Assembly (NCBI RefSeq): GCF_034653275.1
Contig: NZ_JAYEES010000001.1
Span: 992,001 to 1,056,000 of the forward strand
Length of the DNA: 64,000 bases
Origin: Nitrospirillum sp034653275
GTDB taxonomy: Bacteria; Pseudomonadota; Alphaproteobacteria; Azospirillales; Azospirillaceae
Direction: 5' to 3'
This document shows positions 17,203-25,176 of this stretch, one piece after another. Position 1 is the stretch's first letter. The number at the start of each line of letters is the position of its first letter. Position numbers and translations under genes: made by a program. The notes under the pieces are model-generated. The model did not search any database. It was not told where the DNA came from and was given only the letters and a program-made list of their open reading frames with translations.

Positions 17203-18453
17203 ATGCGCCTCCGTTCCCTACTCCTGGCCGGTGCCCTGCTGGGCTCAGCCATCGTCCCCGGGGCGGTTCATGCCGCCCCCCAGGATGTTGACCAGTTTAC
17301 CACCCAGTGGGTGGGCAGCTGGATGGCGTCCGCCCAGGCGGGCGGCGCCGACTCCGCGCCACCGGCGCCGGGTTTCACCGACGCCACGCTGCGCCAGGTG
17401 ATCCACCTGACCCTGGGCGGCGCCCGCGTGCGCTTCCGCCTGTCCAACGCCTTCGGCGCGGCGCCGCTGACCATCCCCGGCGCCCATGTCGCCCTGTCGG
17501 CGAAAGAGGGAAAGACGCCCAGCGCCGCCATCCGCGCCGGCAGCGACCACGCCCTGACCTTCAACGGCCAGCCGTCCGTCACCATTCCGGCCGGCGGCAT
17601 GGTCTGGTCCGATCCGGTGGACATGGCCGTGCCCGACATGACGGACTTGGCCGTCAGCCTGCGCCTGAAGGACGTGCCGGCGACCGTGACCGGCCATCCC
17701 GGTTCCCGTGCCACCAGCTATATCGCCACCGGTGACGCCCTGGCCGCCGCCGACCTGCCCGGCGCCGTGACGGTCACCCACTGGTACGTCCTCACCGGCG
17801 TGGACGTGCAGGCGCCGGCCACGGCCAATGCCGTGGTGGTGCTGGGCGACAGCATCACCGACGGGCGCGACAGCACCACCGACGGCAACGGCCGCTGGAC
17901 CGACGCCCTGGCCCGGCGCCTGCTGCAGGGTAAAAGCCCGGTGAGCGTGCTGAACGCCGGCATCGGCGGCAACCGCCTGCTGCTGGACGGCATCGGCCCC
18001 CGCGCGCTGGACCGGCTGGACCGTGACGTGCTGGACCAGACGGCCGTGCGCTGGGTCGTCGTGCTGGAGGGCATCAACGACCTGGCGACGGCCCTGAAGG
18101 CGGCGGAACGCAAGGAGGTGGCGGCGACGCCGGAGGCCATCATCGACGCCTACCGCCAGATCATCGCCCGCGCCCACGCGCGCGGCCTGCTGATCTATGG
18201 CGCCACCATCCTGCCCTGCCAGGGCATCGGCTATTGCGCCCCGGCCATGGAGCCCAACCGCCAGAAGGTCAATGCCTGGATTCGCGGCGGCGGCGCCTTC
18301 GACGCCGTCATCGACCTGGACCGGACGCTGGAGGACCCCAAGAATCCCGGCCATCTGTTGCCCGAGGCCGACGGCGGCGACCATCTCCACCCGGGCGACA
18401 CCGGCTATCGCCTGATGGCGGAGGGGACCGACCTGGCGCTGTTCGCGCGATAG
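17203..18453 (+). CDS. Exported SGNH/GDSL-family esterase
   Basis: A 416-residue periplasmic hydrolase. The signal peptide ends at VHA-AP. An N-terminal beta-sandwich domain (residues about 30-200) precedes the SGNH catalytic domain. Block I is VVLGDSITDG with the nucleophilic Ser, block II is GIGGNR, block III is EGINDL, and block V is DHLHPGDTGY with the catalytic Asp and His. Such two-domain SGNH enzymes are often acetylxylan or other carbohydrate esterases. The start at 17203 follows AGGAAA; an in-frame upstream start would overlap the deacetylase gene and spoil the signal peptide. It is the last gene of the plus-strand xylan operon. Confidence 0.88.
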   Translation: MRLRSLLLAGALLGSAIVPGAVHAAPQDVDQFTTQWVGSWMASAQAGGADSAPPAPGFTDATLRQVIHLTLGGARVRFRLSNAFGAAPLTIPGAHVALSAKEGKTPSAAIRAGSDHALTFNGQPSVTIPAGGMVWSDPVDMAVPDMTDLAVSLRLKDVPATVTGHPGSRATSYIATGDALAAADLPGAVTVTHWYVLTGVDVQAPATANAVVVLGDSITDGRDSTTDGNGRWTDALARRLLQGKSPVSVLNAGIGGNRLLLDGIGPRALDRLDRDVLDQTAVRWVVVLEGINDLATALKAAERKEVAATPEAIIDAYRQIIARAHARGLLIYGATILPCQGIGYCAPAMEPNRQKVNAWIRGGGAFDAVIDLDRTLEDPKNPGHLLPEADGGDHLHPGDTGYRLMAEGTDLALFAR

Positions 18454-18464
18454 GGGGCTGGAGA

Positions 18465-18496
18465 GGGGGCGCCCAACTCCGTGGTCAGGCGCCCCC
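18465..18496. terminator. GC-rich hairpin between convergent genes
   Basis: A 9-bp perfect stem (GGGGGCGCC at 18465-18473 with 18488-18496) and a 14-nt loop lie between the esterase and the convergent P-type ATPase gene. There is no U-tract on either strand, so termination efficiency is uncertain. Confidence 0.5.
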
Positions 18497-18533
18497 CAAC
18501 GGTCGCGGCTATCTGCCTCAAGTCCGAGCACCG

Positions 18534-20909
18534 CTACAGGCGCGTGAACCGTAGGCGCAGGGCGTTGCCGATCACCGAAACGGAGCTGAGGCTCATCGCG
18601 GCCGCGGCGACGACGGGGCTCAACATGAGTCCGAAGCTTGGGTAAAGCACGCCTGCGGCAAGCGGGACGCCAAGAACGTTATAAATGAATGCGAGCACCA
18701 GATTCTGCCGGATGTTCCGCATCGTCGCCCGGCTCAAGAGGCGGGCCCGCGCGATGCCCGCCAGGTCGCCCTTGACCAGCGTGACGCCGGCGCTCTGTAT
18801 GGCGACATCCGTACCCGTCCCCATCGCCACGCCGACGTCGGCCTCGGCGAGCGCGGGGGCATCGTTGACGCCGTCGCCGGCCATGGCGACCGCGCGGCCT
18901 TCGCCGCGTAGACGCCGGACGACCGCGTTTTTCCGTTCGGGCAAAACCTCGGCTTCGATGTCAGTGATGCCGAGTTCCGCCGCGACCGCCTGAGCGGTGG
19001 TGCGGTTGTCGCCGGTCAGCATGACGATGCGGATTCCGTCGCCGCGGAGGCTGTCGAGGGCGGCCGGCGTGGTCGGCTTGATCGGATCGGCGACGGCGAT
19101 GATGCCGGCGGGACGATTATCCACGGCGATGAACATGGCCGTCGCGCCTTGGCGACGGAGGTCTTCGGCGCGCGCCTCCAGATCGGTGCTGGTAACACCG
19201 AGGTCGCGGAGGAGAGCCGCGTTGCCGATGGCGATTTGATGTTCGCCGATTTTCCCCGTCACTCCCTTGCCGGTGACCGAGGCGAAGTCGGCCACAGCCC
19301 GCATCGCAATGCCACGATCGCTGGCTGCGGCGACGATGGCCGTGGCGAGCGGGTGTTCGCTCGACCTTTCCAGGCTGGCGCCCAGCGACAGCACGGCGGT
19401 TTCGTCGAAGCCATCGGCCGGAATCACGGCGACGACGCGCGGCCTGCCCTCGGTAAGGGTGCCCGTCTTGTCGACGACCAGGGTATCGATCTTCTCGAAA
19501 CGTTCCAACGCTTCCGCGTTCTTGATCAATACACCGGCCGTCGCGCCCTTGCCGACGCCGACCATGATCGACATCGGCGTCGCCAGGCCCAGCGCGCAGG
19601 GGCAGGCGATGATGACGACCGACACCGCCGCGACAAGTGCATAAGCGAAGGCCGGGGACGGCCCCCAGATCATCCAGGTGGCGAAGGCCATGACCGCGAC
19701 CAGGATCACGGCGGGCACGAACCAGGATGAGACGACATCGACGAGGCGTTGGATGGGGGCGCGGCTGCGCTGCGCCTCCGAGACCATGTGGACGATCCGC
19801 GCCAGCAGGGTGTCCGAGCCGACCTTCTCCGCTCGCATCACCAGACCGCCGCTGCCGTTTATCGTGCCGCCGATCAGCTTGGCGTCCGGCGTCTTCGCGA
19901 CGGGCAGGGATTCACCCGTCACCATCGATTCATCGACGGCGCTGCCGCCTTCGAGCACGGTACCGTCCACCGGCACGCTCTCTCCGGGCCTGATCCGGAG
20001 ATGGTCGCCGATATGCACCTGTTCCAGCGGGATTTCCTCGTCCGCTCCGTCCGCGCGGATACGGCGGGCCATTTTCGGCGCAAGGTTCAAAAGGGCGCGA
20101 ATGGCACTGCCGGTCTGTTCCCGGGCCCGGATCTCCAGCACCTGGCCGAGCAGGACCAGGACGACGATGACGGCGGCCGCCTCGTAGTAGACTTGGACGG
20201 TGCCACCTTGCTGCCGCAGCTCTTCCGGAAAGAGCGTGGGCGCAAAGGTGGCGGCGAGGCTGTAGAGATAGGCCGCGCCGACACCGAGGGCGATCAGGCT
20301 GAACATGTTGAGCGAGCGGTTGCGAACCGATGCCCAGCCGCGTGCGAAGAAGGGCCAGCCGGCCCACAGCACGACAGGCGTGCCAAGAACCAGCTGAAGC
20401 CATGTCGAGACCTGCGGCGGGACGTAGTGGTGCAGGTCCAGCCCCGGGATGTGTCCCCCCATTTCCAGGATCACGATCGGCACAGCCAGTGCGGTACCGA
20501 TCCGGAAGCGCCGGGTCATGTCGATAAGTTCATGGTTGGGGCCGGTTTCACCGGCGCCAACAACGGGCTCAAGCGTCATGCCGCAGATCGGGCAGGCCCC
20601 CGGTTCCGATCTCCGGACCTGGGGATGCATGGGGCAGGTGTAGACCACGCCCTCCGTCGACGCCGGTTTCGATTCCAGGGTGTCGGTCTTCAGATATTTC
20701 GTGGGATCGGCCGTGAACTTGTCGCGGCATCCGGCGCTGCAGAAGAAATACCGAACCCCATGGTGGCTCTCGGCATGTTTGGCCGTCGCGGGGTCGACCG
20801 GCATGCCGCAGACCGGGTCGCGGGTTTGACTTTCCGTCATATTGGCCGTCGCCGTGCCAGCATAGCCGGCATGGTGATGATTGTGCTGGTGATGTTCGGA
20901 CATGCTCAT
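18534..20909 (-). CDS. Copper/silver-translocating P1B-type ATPase
   Basis: A 791-residue inner-membrane metal exporter. The His-rich N-terminus (EHHQHNHHHAG) is followed by a YHS domain (DPVCGMPVDPATA, CSAGCRDKF) and a heavy-metal-binding domain (YTCPMHPQVRR, PGACPICGM) in place of the usual ferredoxin-like MBDs. It then has the membrane core with CPC in IIACPCALGLATP, the TGES phosphatase loop, the phosphorylation site DKTGTLTEGRP and the hinge GDGVNDAPALAEADVG. The CPC and MBD types point to Cu+/Ag+. The start ATG at 20909 overlaps the stop of the preceding methyltransferase gene (ATGA), showing an operon. Cu efflux may protect, or tune copper for, the NosZ made elsewhere in the window. 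Confidence 0.94.
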   Translation of the reverse strand: MSMSEHHQHNHHHAGYAGTATANMTESQTRDPVCGMPVDPATAKHAESHHGVRYFFCSAGCRDKFTADPTKYLKTDTLESKPASTEGVVYTCPMHPQVRRSEPGACPICGMTLEPVVGAGETGPNHELIDMTRRFRIGTALAVPIVILEMGGHIPGLDLHHYVPPQVSTWLQLVLGTPVVLWAGWPFFARGWASVRNRSLNMFSLIALGVGAAYLYSLAATFAPTLFPEELRQQGGTVQVYYEAAAVIVVLVLLGQVLEIRAREQTGSAIRALLNLAPKMARRIRADGADEEIPLEQVHIGDHLRIRPGESVPVDGTVLEGGSAVDESMVTGESLPVAKTPDAKLIGGTINGSGGLVMRAEKVGSDTLLARIVHMVSEAQRSRAPIQRLVDVVSSWFVPAVILVAVMAFATWMIWGPSPAFAYALVAAVSVVIIACPCALGLATPMSIMVGVGKGATAGVLIKNAEALERFEKIDTLVVDKTGTLTEGRPRVVAVIPADGFDETAVLSLGASLERSSEHPLATAIVAAASDRGIAMRAVADFASVTGKGVTGKIGEHQIAIGNAALLRDLGVTSTDLEARAEDLRRQGATAMFIAVDNRPAGIIAVADPIKPTTPAALDSLRGDGIRIVMLTGDNRTTAQAVAAELGITDIEAEVLPERKNAVVRRLRGEGRAVAMAGDGVNDAPALAEADVGVAMGTGTDVAIQSAGVTLVKGDLAGIARARLLSRATMRNIRQNLVLAFIYNVLGVPLAAGVLYPSFGLMLSPVVAAAAMSLSSVSVIGNALRLRFTRL

Positions 20910-21568
20910 GGGTGCGCTCCGGCGGATCGGTCGCTGCCGAAATGTGGAATCCAACGCGGCGTCGCCGCGGCGTAGCTGACGTAGGCATCCCCGAAGTCGC
21001 GCAGCGCCCCTCGTTCCTCGGCAAGCGCCAGCCGCACGTACATCCAGACCAGGAAGGGGAACATCGCCAGCGTCAGAATGGTCGGCCATTGCAGCAGGAA
21101 GCCGAACATGACCAGGATGAAGCCGACGTACTGAGGGTGGCGGACGTGGGCATACACGCCGGTCTTGGCGAGCGTGTTCTGGCGTTGCGCCTCATACAGG
21201 ACCCGCCACCCCGCTGAGATGAGGATGAGGCCGCCGCCGACGAAGACGAAGCTCAGGATATGGAATGGTCCCGCATGCGGGTTGGTCTTCCAGCCGAACA
21301 TCATCTCCAGGAGATGGCCCGCGTCGTGGGAGAACCAGTTAACGTTTGGATAGTGGGATTGCAGCCAGCCCGAGAACAGGTAGATCGTCAGCGGAAAGCC
21401 GTACATCTCCGTGAACAGCGCCACCAGAAAGGCGCTGAACGCGCCGAACGATCGCCAGTCGCGTGTTGTTCGCGGCTTGAAGAAGCTGTAGGCGAAGAGA
21501 ATGAAGATCGCCGAATTGATGATCACCAAACCCCATAGCCCATAGGCGGGCACATCATCGTGCGTCAT
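20906..21568 (-). CDS. Isoprenylcysteine methyltransferase-like membrane protein
   Basis: A 220-residue protein with about five transmembrane helices. The C-terminal signature of the ICMT/phospholipid-methyltransferase fold is present: LAKTGVYAHVRHPQYVGFILVMFGF followed by AEERGALRDFGDAYVSYA. Homologues commonly sit next to heavy-metal ATPases in resistance cassettes, where the methylated substrate is unknown. The start at 21568 follows GGGAGG and lies 14 bp inside the preceding DUF2933 gene. Its stop overlaps the ATPase start. Confidence 0.85.
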   Translation of the reverse strand: MTHDDVPAYGLWGLVIINSAIFILFAYSFFKPRTTRDWRSFGAFSAFLVALFTEMYGFPLTIYLFSGWLQSHYPNVNWFSHDAGHLLEMMFGWKTNPHAGPFHILSFVFVGGGLILISAGWRVLYEAQRQNTLAKTGVYAHVRHPQYVGFILVMFGFLLQWPTILTLAMFPFLVWMYVRLALAEERGALRDFGDAYVSYAAATPRWIPHFGSDRSAGAHP

Positions 21569-21818
21569 CGTGGCCTCCCTTGGGCAGGCGGTCGGGGGCC
21601 TGCTGGCGCGCATGGTCCGGATGGTGATCGTGTGCGCCGTGACCGTGATGCATGAACAGGTGCATCAGCGGGCAGACGGCGAAAAGGAGCCAGGGCAAGG
21701 CGCCAAGAACATGCGCCGTATGCTCCGTGACCAGGAAGAAGGCCCCGATCGCCAGGAAGCAGATCAGAACGATCCCGCTTCGTGTCCGCCACCAGGGTGT
21801 CTGACTATGGTCATCCAT
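21555..21818 (-). CDS. DUF2933 small membrane protein
   Basis: An 87-residue protein with two closely spaced transmembrane helices (SGIVLICFLAIGAFFLV and LGALPWLLFAVCPLMHLFM). Its His-rich tail reads HHGHGAHDHHPDH. This is the DUF2933 pattern seen in copper and silver resistance loci of alphaproteobacteria. The His cluster suggests periplasmic metal binding, but the function is not established. The ATG at 21818 follows GAGGGG. It overlaps the next gene, so the three genes form one operon. Confidence 0.82.
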   Translation of the reverse strand: MDDHSQTPWWRTRSGIVLICFLAIGAFFLVTEHTAHVLGALPWLLFAVCPLMHLFMHHGHGAHDHHPDHARQQAPDRLPKGGHDDAR

Positions 21819-22205
21819 GAAGTGTCCCCTCGGCAATCGCCAGCGTATGGCGAAGAAGTTGTGAAGAGGCCCGAAGTTCAAACTGGCGAGCCAGACCGGT
21901 GTGGCGTTCTCCACGAGCCCGGGCAGCCAACTCGGCAATCCGAAGTCAGGCAGGAAAGGGGGAGCCGCGTGATCGAACGGCGAATCCGACCGATGACACG
22001 GGGCATGGGGTGACGATGGGGAAGAGGCTTGGCCTCACGCCAACTGGTGGCGATGCGCAGCCTAATTCGTCCATTCCATCATGCCCAATGGATCGGTTGG
22101 GCCGTTGGCGCGCGTCTTCCAAGCATCGCTGAAGGCGGCGTGGAACGGTCGGGTACGGCCCCGGCGCCTTCGCGCAACGGGCGTCAGTCGCTCACGCCAG
22201 CCCGA
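21819..22205. other. 387-bp stretch without a supported gene
   Basis: Between the DUF2933 gene and the Cys-rich protein gene, several short frames exist on both strands. None has a recognisable domain, ribosome-binding site or codon pattern like its neighbours. I see no terminator with a U-tract and no clear promoter. It could be a decayed gene remnant of the cassette. Confidence 0.5.
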
Positions 22206-22640
22206 TCATATCTGGCGTGGCGGTCGTTCGTTGGGTGCCCCAGCCAAGTCGCCCCGAGAGGGTGGCGCCTCGATCCATCGCAGGCTCGACGCCAGGCGCA
22301 TGGGAAGTCCCGCCGATGCGGGAGAGATGAAGGCGTTTGAACCGCAACAGCAATGGGAAGCGCAGCACGGGCAGTGGCCCGCGCGACCGAAGGCCGGATC
22401 CGGCATACCGTTGATGGAGTCAAGCTGGGCGCCAATATCGCCCCGGGCGGTCACGTCGGGCGCAGCGACCGCCGGACTGACTTGATAGGCCGGCGAAAAC
22501 GGATCGCTGGATGGACTTGCCACCGTCGTGTCCTGAAGCCCATCGCATGCGATGGCGGGCGTGCTGTTCAGGACGAGCGCCAACAGCAAGAATATTGCCG
22601 CCGCTGTCGCCCTGAACAGATAGACCCCGCTGACCCGCAC
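22206..22640 (-). CDS. Exported Cys-rich small protein of the copper cassette
   Basis: A 144-residue protein, family not recognised. A clear signal peptide (RATAAAIFLLLALVLNSTPAIA) is followed by a Ser/Pro/Ala-rich segment. Midway there is a dense cysteine motif, CPCCASHCCCG, well placed to bind Cu+ or another soft metal. I chose the GTG at 22640 because AGGGG lies 8 nt upstream; a GTG at 22667 lacks a usable site. Position upstream of the DUF2933-ICMT-ATPase operon on the same strand suggests a periplasmic metal-binding role (inference). An FNR-type box lies 62 bp upstream. Confidence 0.6.
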   Translation of the reverse strand: MRVSGVYLFRATAAAIFLLLALVLNSTPAIACDGLQDTTVASPSSDPFSPAYQVSPAVAAPDVTARGDIGAQLDSINGMPDPAFGRAGHCPCCASHCCCGSNAFISPASAGLPMRLASSLRWIEAPPSRGDLAGAPNERPPRQI

Positions 22641-22701
22641 GGCTTCGTCCCCTTCATCCCTGGACACTTCCGCATGGGGTCACGGTTGTGGAAGAAGGAC
22701 A

Positions 22702-22715
22702 TTGATTCACGTCAA
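22702..22715 (-). promoter_or_regulatory. FNR/FixK-type binding site
   Basis: TTGATTCACGTCAA (minus strand TTGACGTGAATCAA) fits the TTGAY-N4-RTCAA consensus of FNR/FixK regulators. It lies 62 bp upstream of the Cys-rich protein start and outside any coding frame, so oxygen-responsive control of that gene is plausible. Confidence 0.65.
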
Positions 22716-22788
22716 AAGGCGAACCATTTTCCCGGCCTGGATTTTGCCAGGAAAACGTGGGGAACGGCCCGCATCCGGTGGCCGCTCG

Positions 22789-23184
22789 TCAAAGGACGGC
22801 CGGCGGAATCTTGGCCAGGATGCCGGAGCGGAAGGGGCCGGGGCGGTCGCCGCGCATCAGCACGCCGGTCTCGCTGGCGGCGTATTGGGCGGCCAGGTCC
22901 AGGGCGGCGGCGGCGGTTTCGGCCGTCGGCGTCTTGTCGCAGAACAGGTAGCTGGGCTTGCCCGGGCCCGACAGGGCCACGGTGCAGGCGCGGTCGCAGC
23001 CGCTCATGCACTCCACCCCGTTCAGGGCCACTTGGGCGCGGCCAGGCCAGTCGGCGTGCAGGGTGGCCACCGCCTCGTACAGCAGCCGGCCGTCGCGCAC
23101 GGCCTCCGGCGGGGCGCCCTTGGGCCGGCAGGTGACGCAGATGTGCAGGGTGTGGGCAGGGAGGGTCGAGGGCGCTTCGCTCAC
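22789..23184 (-). CDS. DUF1636 metal-binding protein
   Basis: A 131-residue cytoplasmic protein of the DUF1636 family with a thioredoxin-like ferredoxin layout. TLHICVTCR is near the N-terminus, then GVECMSGCDRACTVALSGPGK, and the C-terminus carries the usual GVLMRGDRPGPFRSGILAKIP. The spaced cysteines (C-x2-C and C-x3-C-x3-C) suggest an iron-sulfur or other metal site. Homologues often accompany cobalamin or metal-transport genes, which are not visible here. The GTG at 23184 follows AAGGAAG; the longer frame to 23271 would add an unconserved extension. Confidence 0.78.
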   Translation of the reverse strand: MSEAPSTLPAHTLHICVTCRPKGAPPEAVRDGRLLYEAVATLHADWPGRAQVALNGVECMSGCDRACTVALSGPGKPSYLFCDKTPTAETAAAALDLAAQYAASETGVLMRGDRPGPFRSGILAKIPPAVL

Positions 23185-23344
23185 CAGGGACTTCCTTAAG
23201 GCTTGAACGCGGGCGACTATGGGCCCGGCGGGGCGGCGGGCGTCAAGGGGGATGCATCGTATGGTCATCATCGGGCACGCGTCACAGCGGGTGCCGCCGC
23301 CGACCGTTATAAGACCATCCCCGCGCCTCAGAGGATCCGGCCTG

Positions 23345-24508
23345 ATGCCTAGTACGCCCGTCGAGATTTCCGCCTCCCGCGCCCGCCACCTGTGGCTGGC
23401 GGCCCAGCGCTTGCTGGAGCCGGCCCCGTTCGGTGCGGGGCCGGAGGCCGTGAAGCTGGCGACCGAGCATCTGGGCTATGTCCAGATCGACACCATCAAC
23501 GTCATCGAGCGCAGCCATCATCACATCCTGCAAACCCGTATCCCCGACTACGTCCGGGGTGATCTGGCGGCGGCGCAGTCGGTGGACAAGTCCGTCTTTG
23601 AATACTGGGCCCACGCCCTGGCCTACATCCCCACGGCCGACTATCGCTATTTCGCGCCGGACATGCGCCAGATTCGCGATAACCCGCCGCCCCACTACGC
23701 CGCCATCAACCGGCGCGACTACACCGCCCTGCTGCGCCGCATCGGGGAGGAGGGGGCGCTCAGCATCCGCGACATCGACGATGAGGTGCTGGTGGAGAAG
23801 GAGCACCTGTGGGCCAGCCGCAAGCCGTCCAAGCGCCTGCTGAACTTCGGCTTCTACAACGGTGACCTCACCATCTCCCGCCGCGACGGCATGCTGAAAG
23901 CCTATGAGCTGACCGACCGCCATTTCGGCTGGGAACGGCGGCCCCGCGCGGCGACGCCGGGGCAGGTGGCCGACTACCTGCTGAACCGCGCGCTGCGCAG
24001 CCAAGGGGTCGTCAGCCTGGATTCCATCTGCTACGGCAATCTGGGCCTGAAGGCCCAAATCCTGCCGTTGATCGAGAAGGCGGTACGCGCCCGCCGGCTG
24101 AGGCCGGTGATCCTCACCGGCGCGGAGAAGGTGCCCCATTGGGCCGAGGCCGGGGCGCTGGAACGGCCGTTGCCGCCCGTGCCGACCGATTTGGTGCACA
24201 TCCTGTCGCCTTTCGATCCCCTGGTCATTCAGCGCAAGCGGCTGGAGGCCATCTTCGGCTATGTCCACCGGTTCGAGGCCTATGTGCCGGCGGCCAAGCG
24301 GGTGTTGGGCTATTTCGCCCTACCGGTGCTGGTGGGGGACGAGATCGTGGCGGCCCTGGATCTCAAGACCGACCGCCAGGCCGGCCGCCTGCTGGTGCAA
24401 CGCTGGACCTGGATGGTGCCGGAGCGACCCGCGCTCAAGGCCGCCATCGAGGAAGCGCTGGGCCGGTTCCAGCGCTTCCAGTTGGCGCCCTTACTCCTGC
24501 CGGCTTGA
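23345..24508 (+). CDS. YcaQ/AlkX-like DNA glycosylase (winged-helix protein)
   Basis: A 387-residue protein of the HTH_42/YcaQ family, whose characterised members unhook DNA interstrand crosslinks and excise bulky alkyl adducts. Three tandem winged-helix units are expected. The catalytic Gln-x-Asp motif is present as VQIDT (Gln47, Asp49). Later conserved blocks include ILSPFDPLVIQRKRLEAIFGY and FEAYVPAAKRVLGYFALPVL. The ATG at 23345 places the domain right after a short leader. It is divergent from the DUF1636 gene and its 3' end overlaps the convergent DUF4865 gene by 18 bp. Confidence 0.85.
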   Translation: MPSTPVEISASRARHLWLAAQRLLEPAPFGAGPEAVKLATEHLGYVQIDTINVIERSHHHILQTRIPDYVRGDLAAAQSVDKSVFEYWAHALAYIPTADYRYFAPDMRQIRDNPPPHYAAINRRDYTALLRRIGEEGALSIRDIDDEVLVEKEHLWASRKPSKRLLNFGFYNGDLTISRRDGMLKAYELTDRHFGWERRPRAATPGQVADYLLNRALRSQGVVSLDSICYGNLGLKAQILPLIEKAVRARRLRPVILTGAEKVPHWAEAGALERPLPPVPTDLVHILSPFDPLVIQRKRLEAIFGYVHRFEAYVPAAKRVLGYFALPVLVGDEIVAALDLKTDRQAGRLLVQRWTWMVPERPALKAAIEEALGRFQRFQLAPLLLPA

Positions 24509-25075
24509 GGGCAGCGTTTCCAGCAGCGGCCGGGCCAACCGCAGCACCTGATAGGTCACGGCCGTGGCAGGCGGGTTCACGGGCGCCTCCGCCGTCAGGC
24601 GAACCCGGGTCAGGGTCCAGGTGCGGGCATCCACGCCCACGGTGGCGGCGACCGTGGCCTCATCGTCCGCCACCTCGCGATTCAGGGCGATCTCATCCGC
24701 CCAAAGCCCGCCCAGGGCGGTGTCCACGCCGATGGGCACGTTGTCCACCACGGCGAAACGGGCGTCACGGGCGCGGCCCCTGCGCGCGTCCAGCGCCACG
24801 CGCACGTCGATGTCAGCCCGGCCGAAGGTGTCGGTGACGGTCTTGTAGCGGTTGTGCACCAGGAAATCGCGGAAGGCGGCATCATGCCGCCACAGGTACA
24901 GGGCGGAATAGGCGTTGGCGATGGCGCCGTGCCGGCCTGCCTCCCGCAGCAGGAAGCCCTTGAAGTACAGCTCTGGCATGGCGGCCCAGCGGGCGGCGTT
25001 GGTCTCGGCCCGCTTGCGCAGGATGTCCAGGTCGTGGTCGGCCGTCAGGCGGTGGCTGTAGTGCGCGATCAGCAT
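24491..25075 (-). CDS. DUF4865 family protein
   Basis: A 194-residue protein that looks like DUF4865. It starts MLIAHYSHRLTADHDLDILRKR, continues with LYFKGFLLREAGRHGAIAN and a central FLVHNRYKTVTDTFGR. It has no signal peptide or transmembrane segment. The function is unknown; homologues are generally found beside LysR regulators and small tautomerase-like enzymes. Here the LysR gene lies 101 bp upstream on the same strand, which may put it under that regulator. The start follows GGGAGTG. Confidence 0.72.
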   Translation of the reverse strand: MLIAHYSHRLTADHDLDILRKRAETNAARWAAMPELYFKGFLLREAGRHGAIANAYSALYLWRHDAAFRDFLVHNRYKTVTDTFGRADIDVRVALDARRGRARDARFAVVDNVPIGVDTALGGLWADEIALNREVADDEATVAATVGVDARTWTLTRVRLTAEAPVNPPATAVTYQVLRLARPLLETLPSSRQE

Positions 25076-25176
25076 CGGTTGTCACTCCCGTGGTGGCGAT
25101 GCCCGGGAGGATAACGGCGTCCTGATAATCACATAATCACATGAATTTCTATTTCAGTAATTGCCATTTGAAATGA

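Noticed and set aside
22029..22485. Overlapping plus-strand frames near the Cys-rich gene
   Set aside because: They are antisense to or upstream of the exported Cys-rich protein and lack any recognisable feature.
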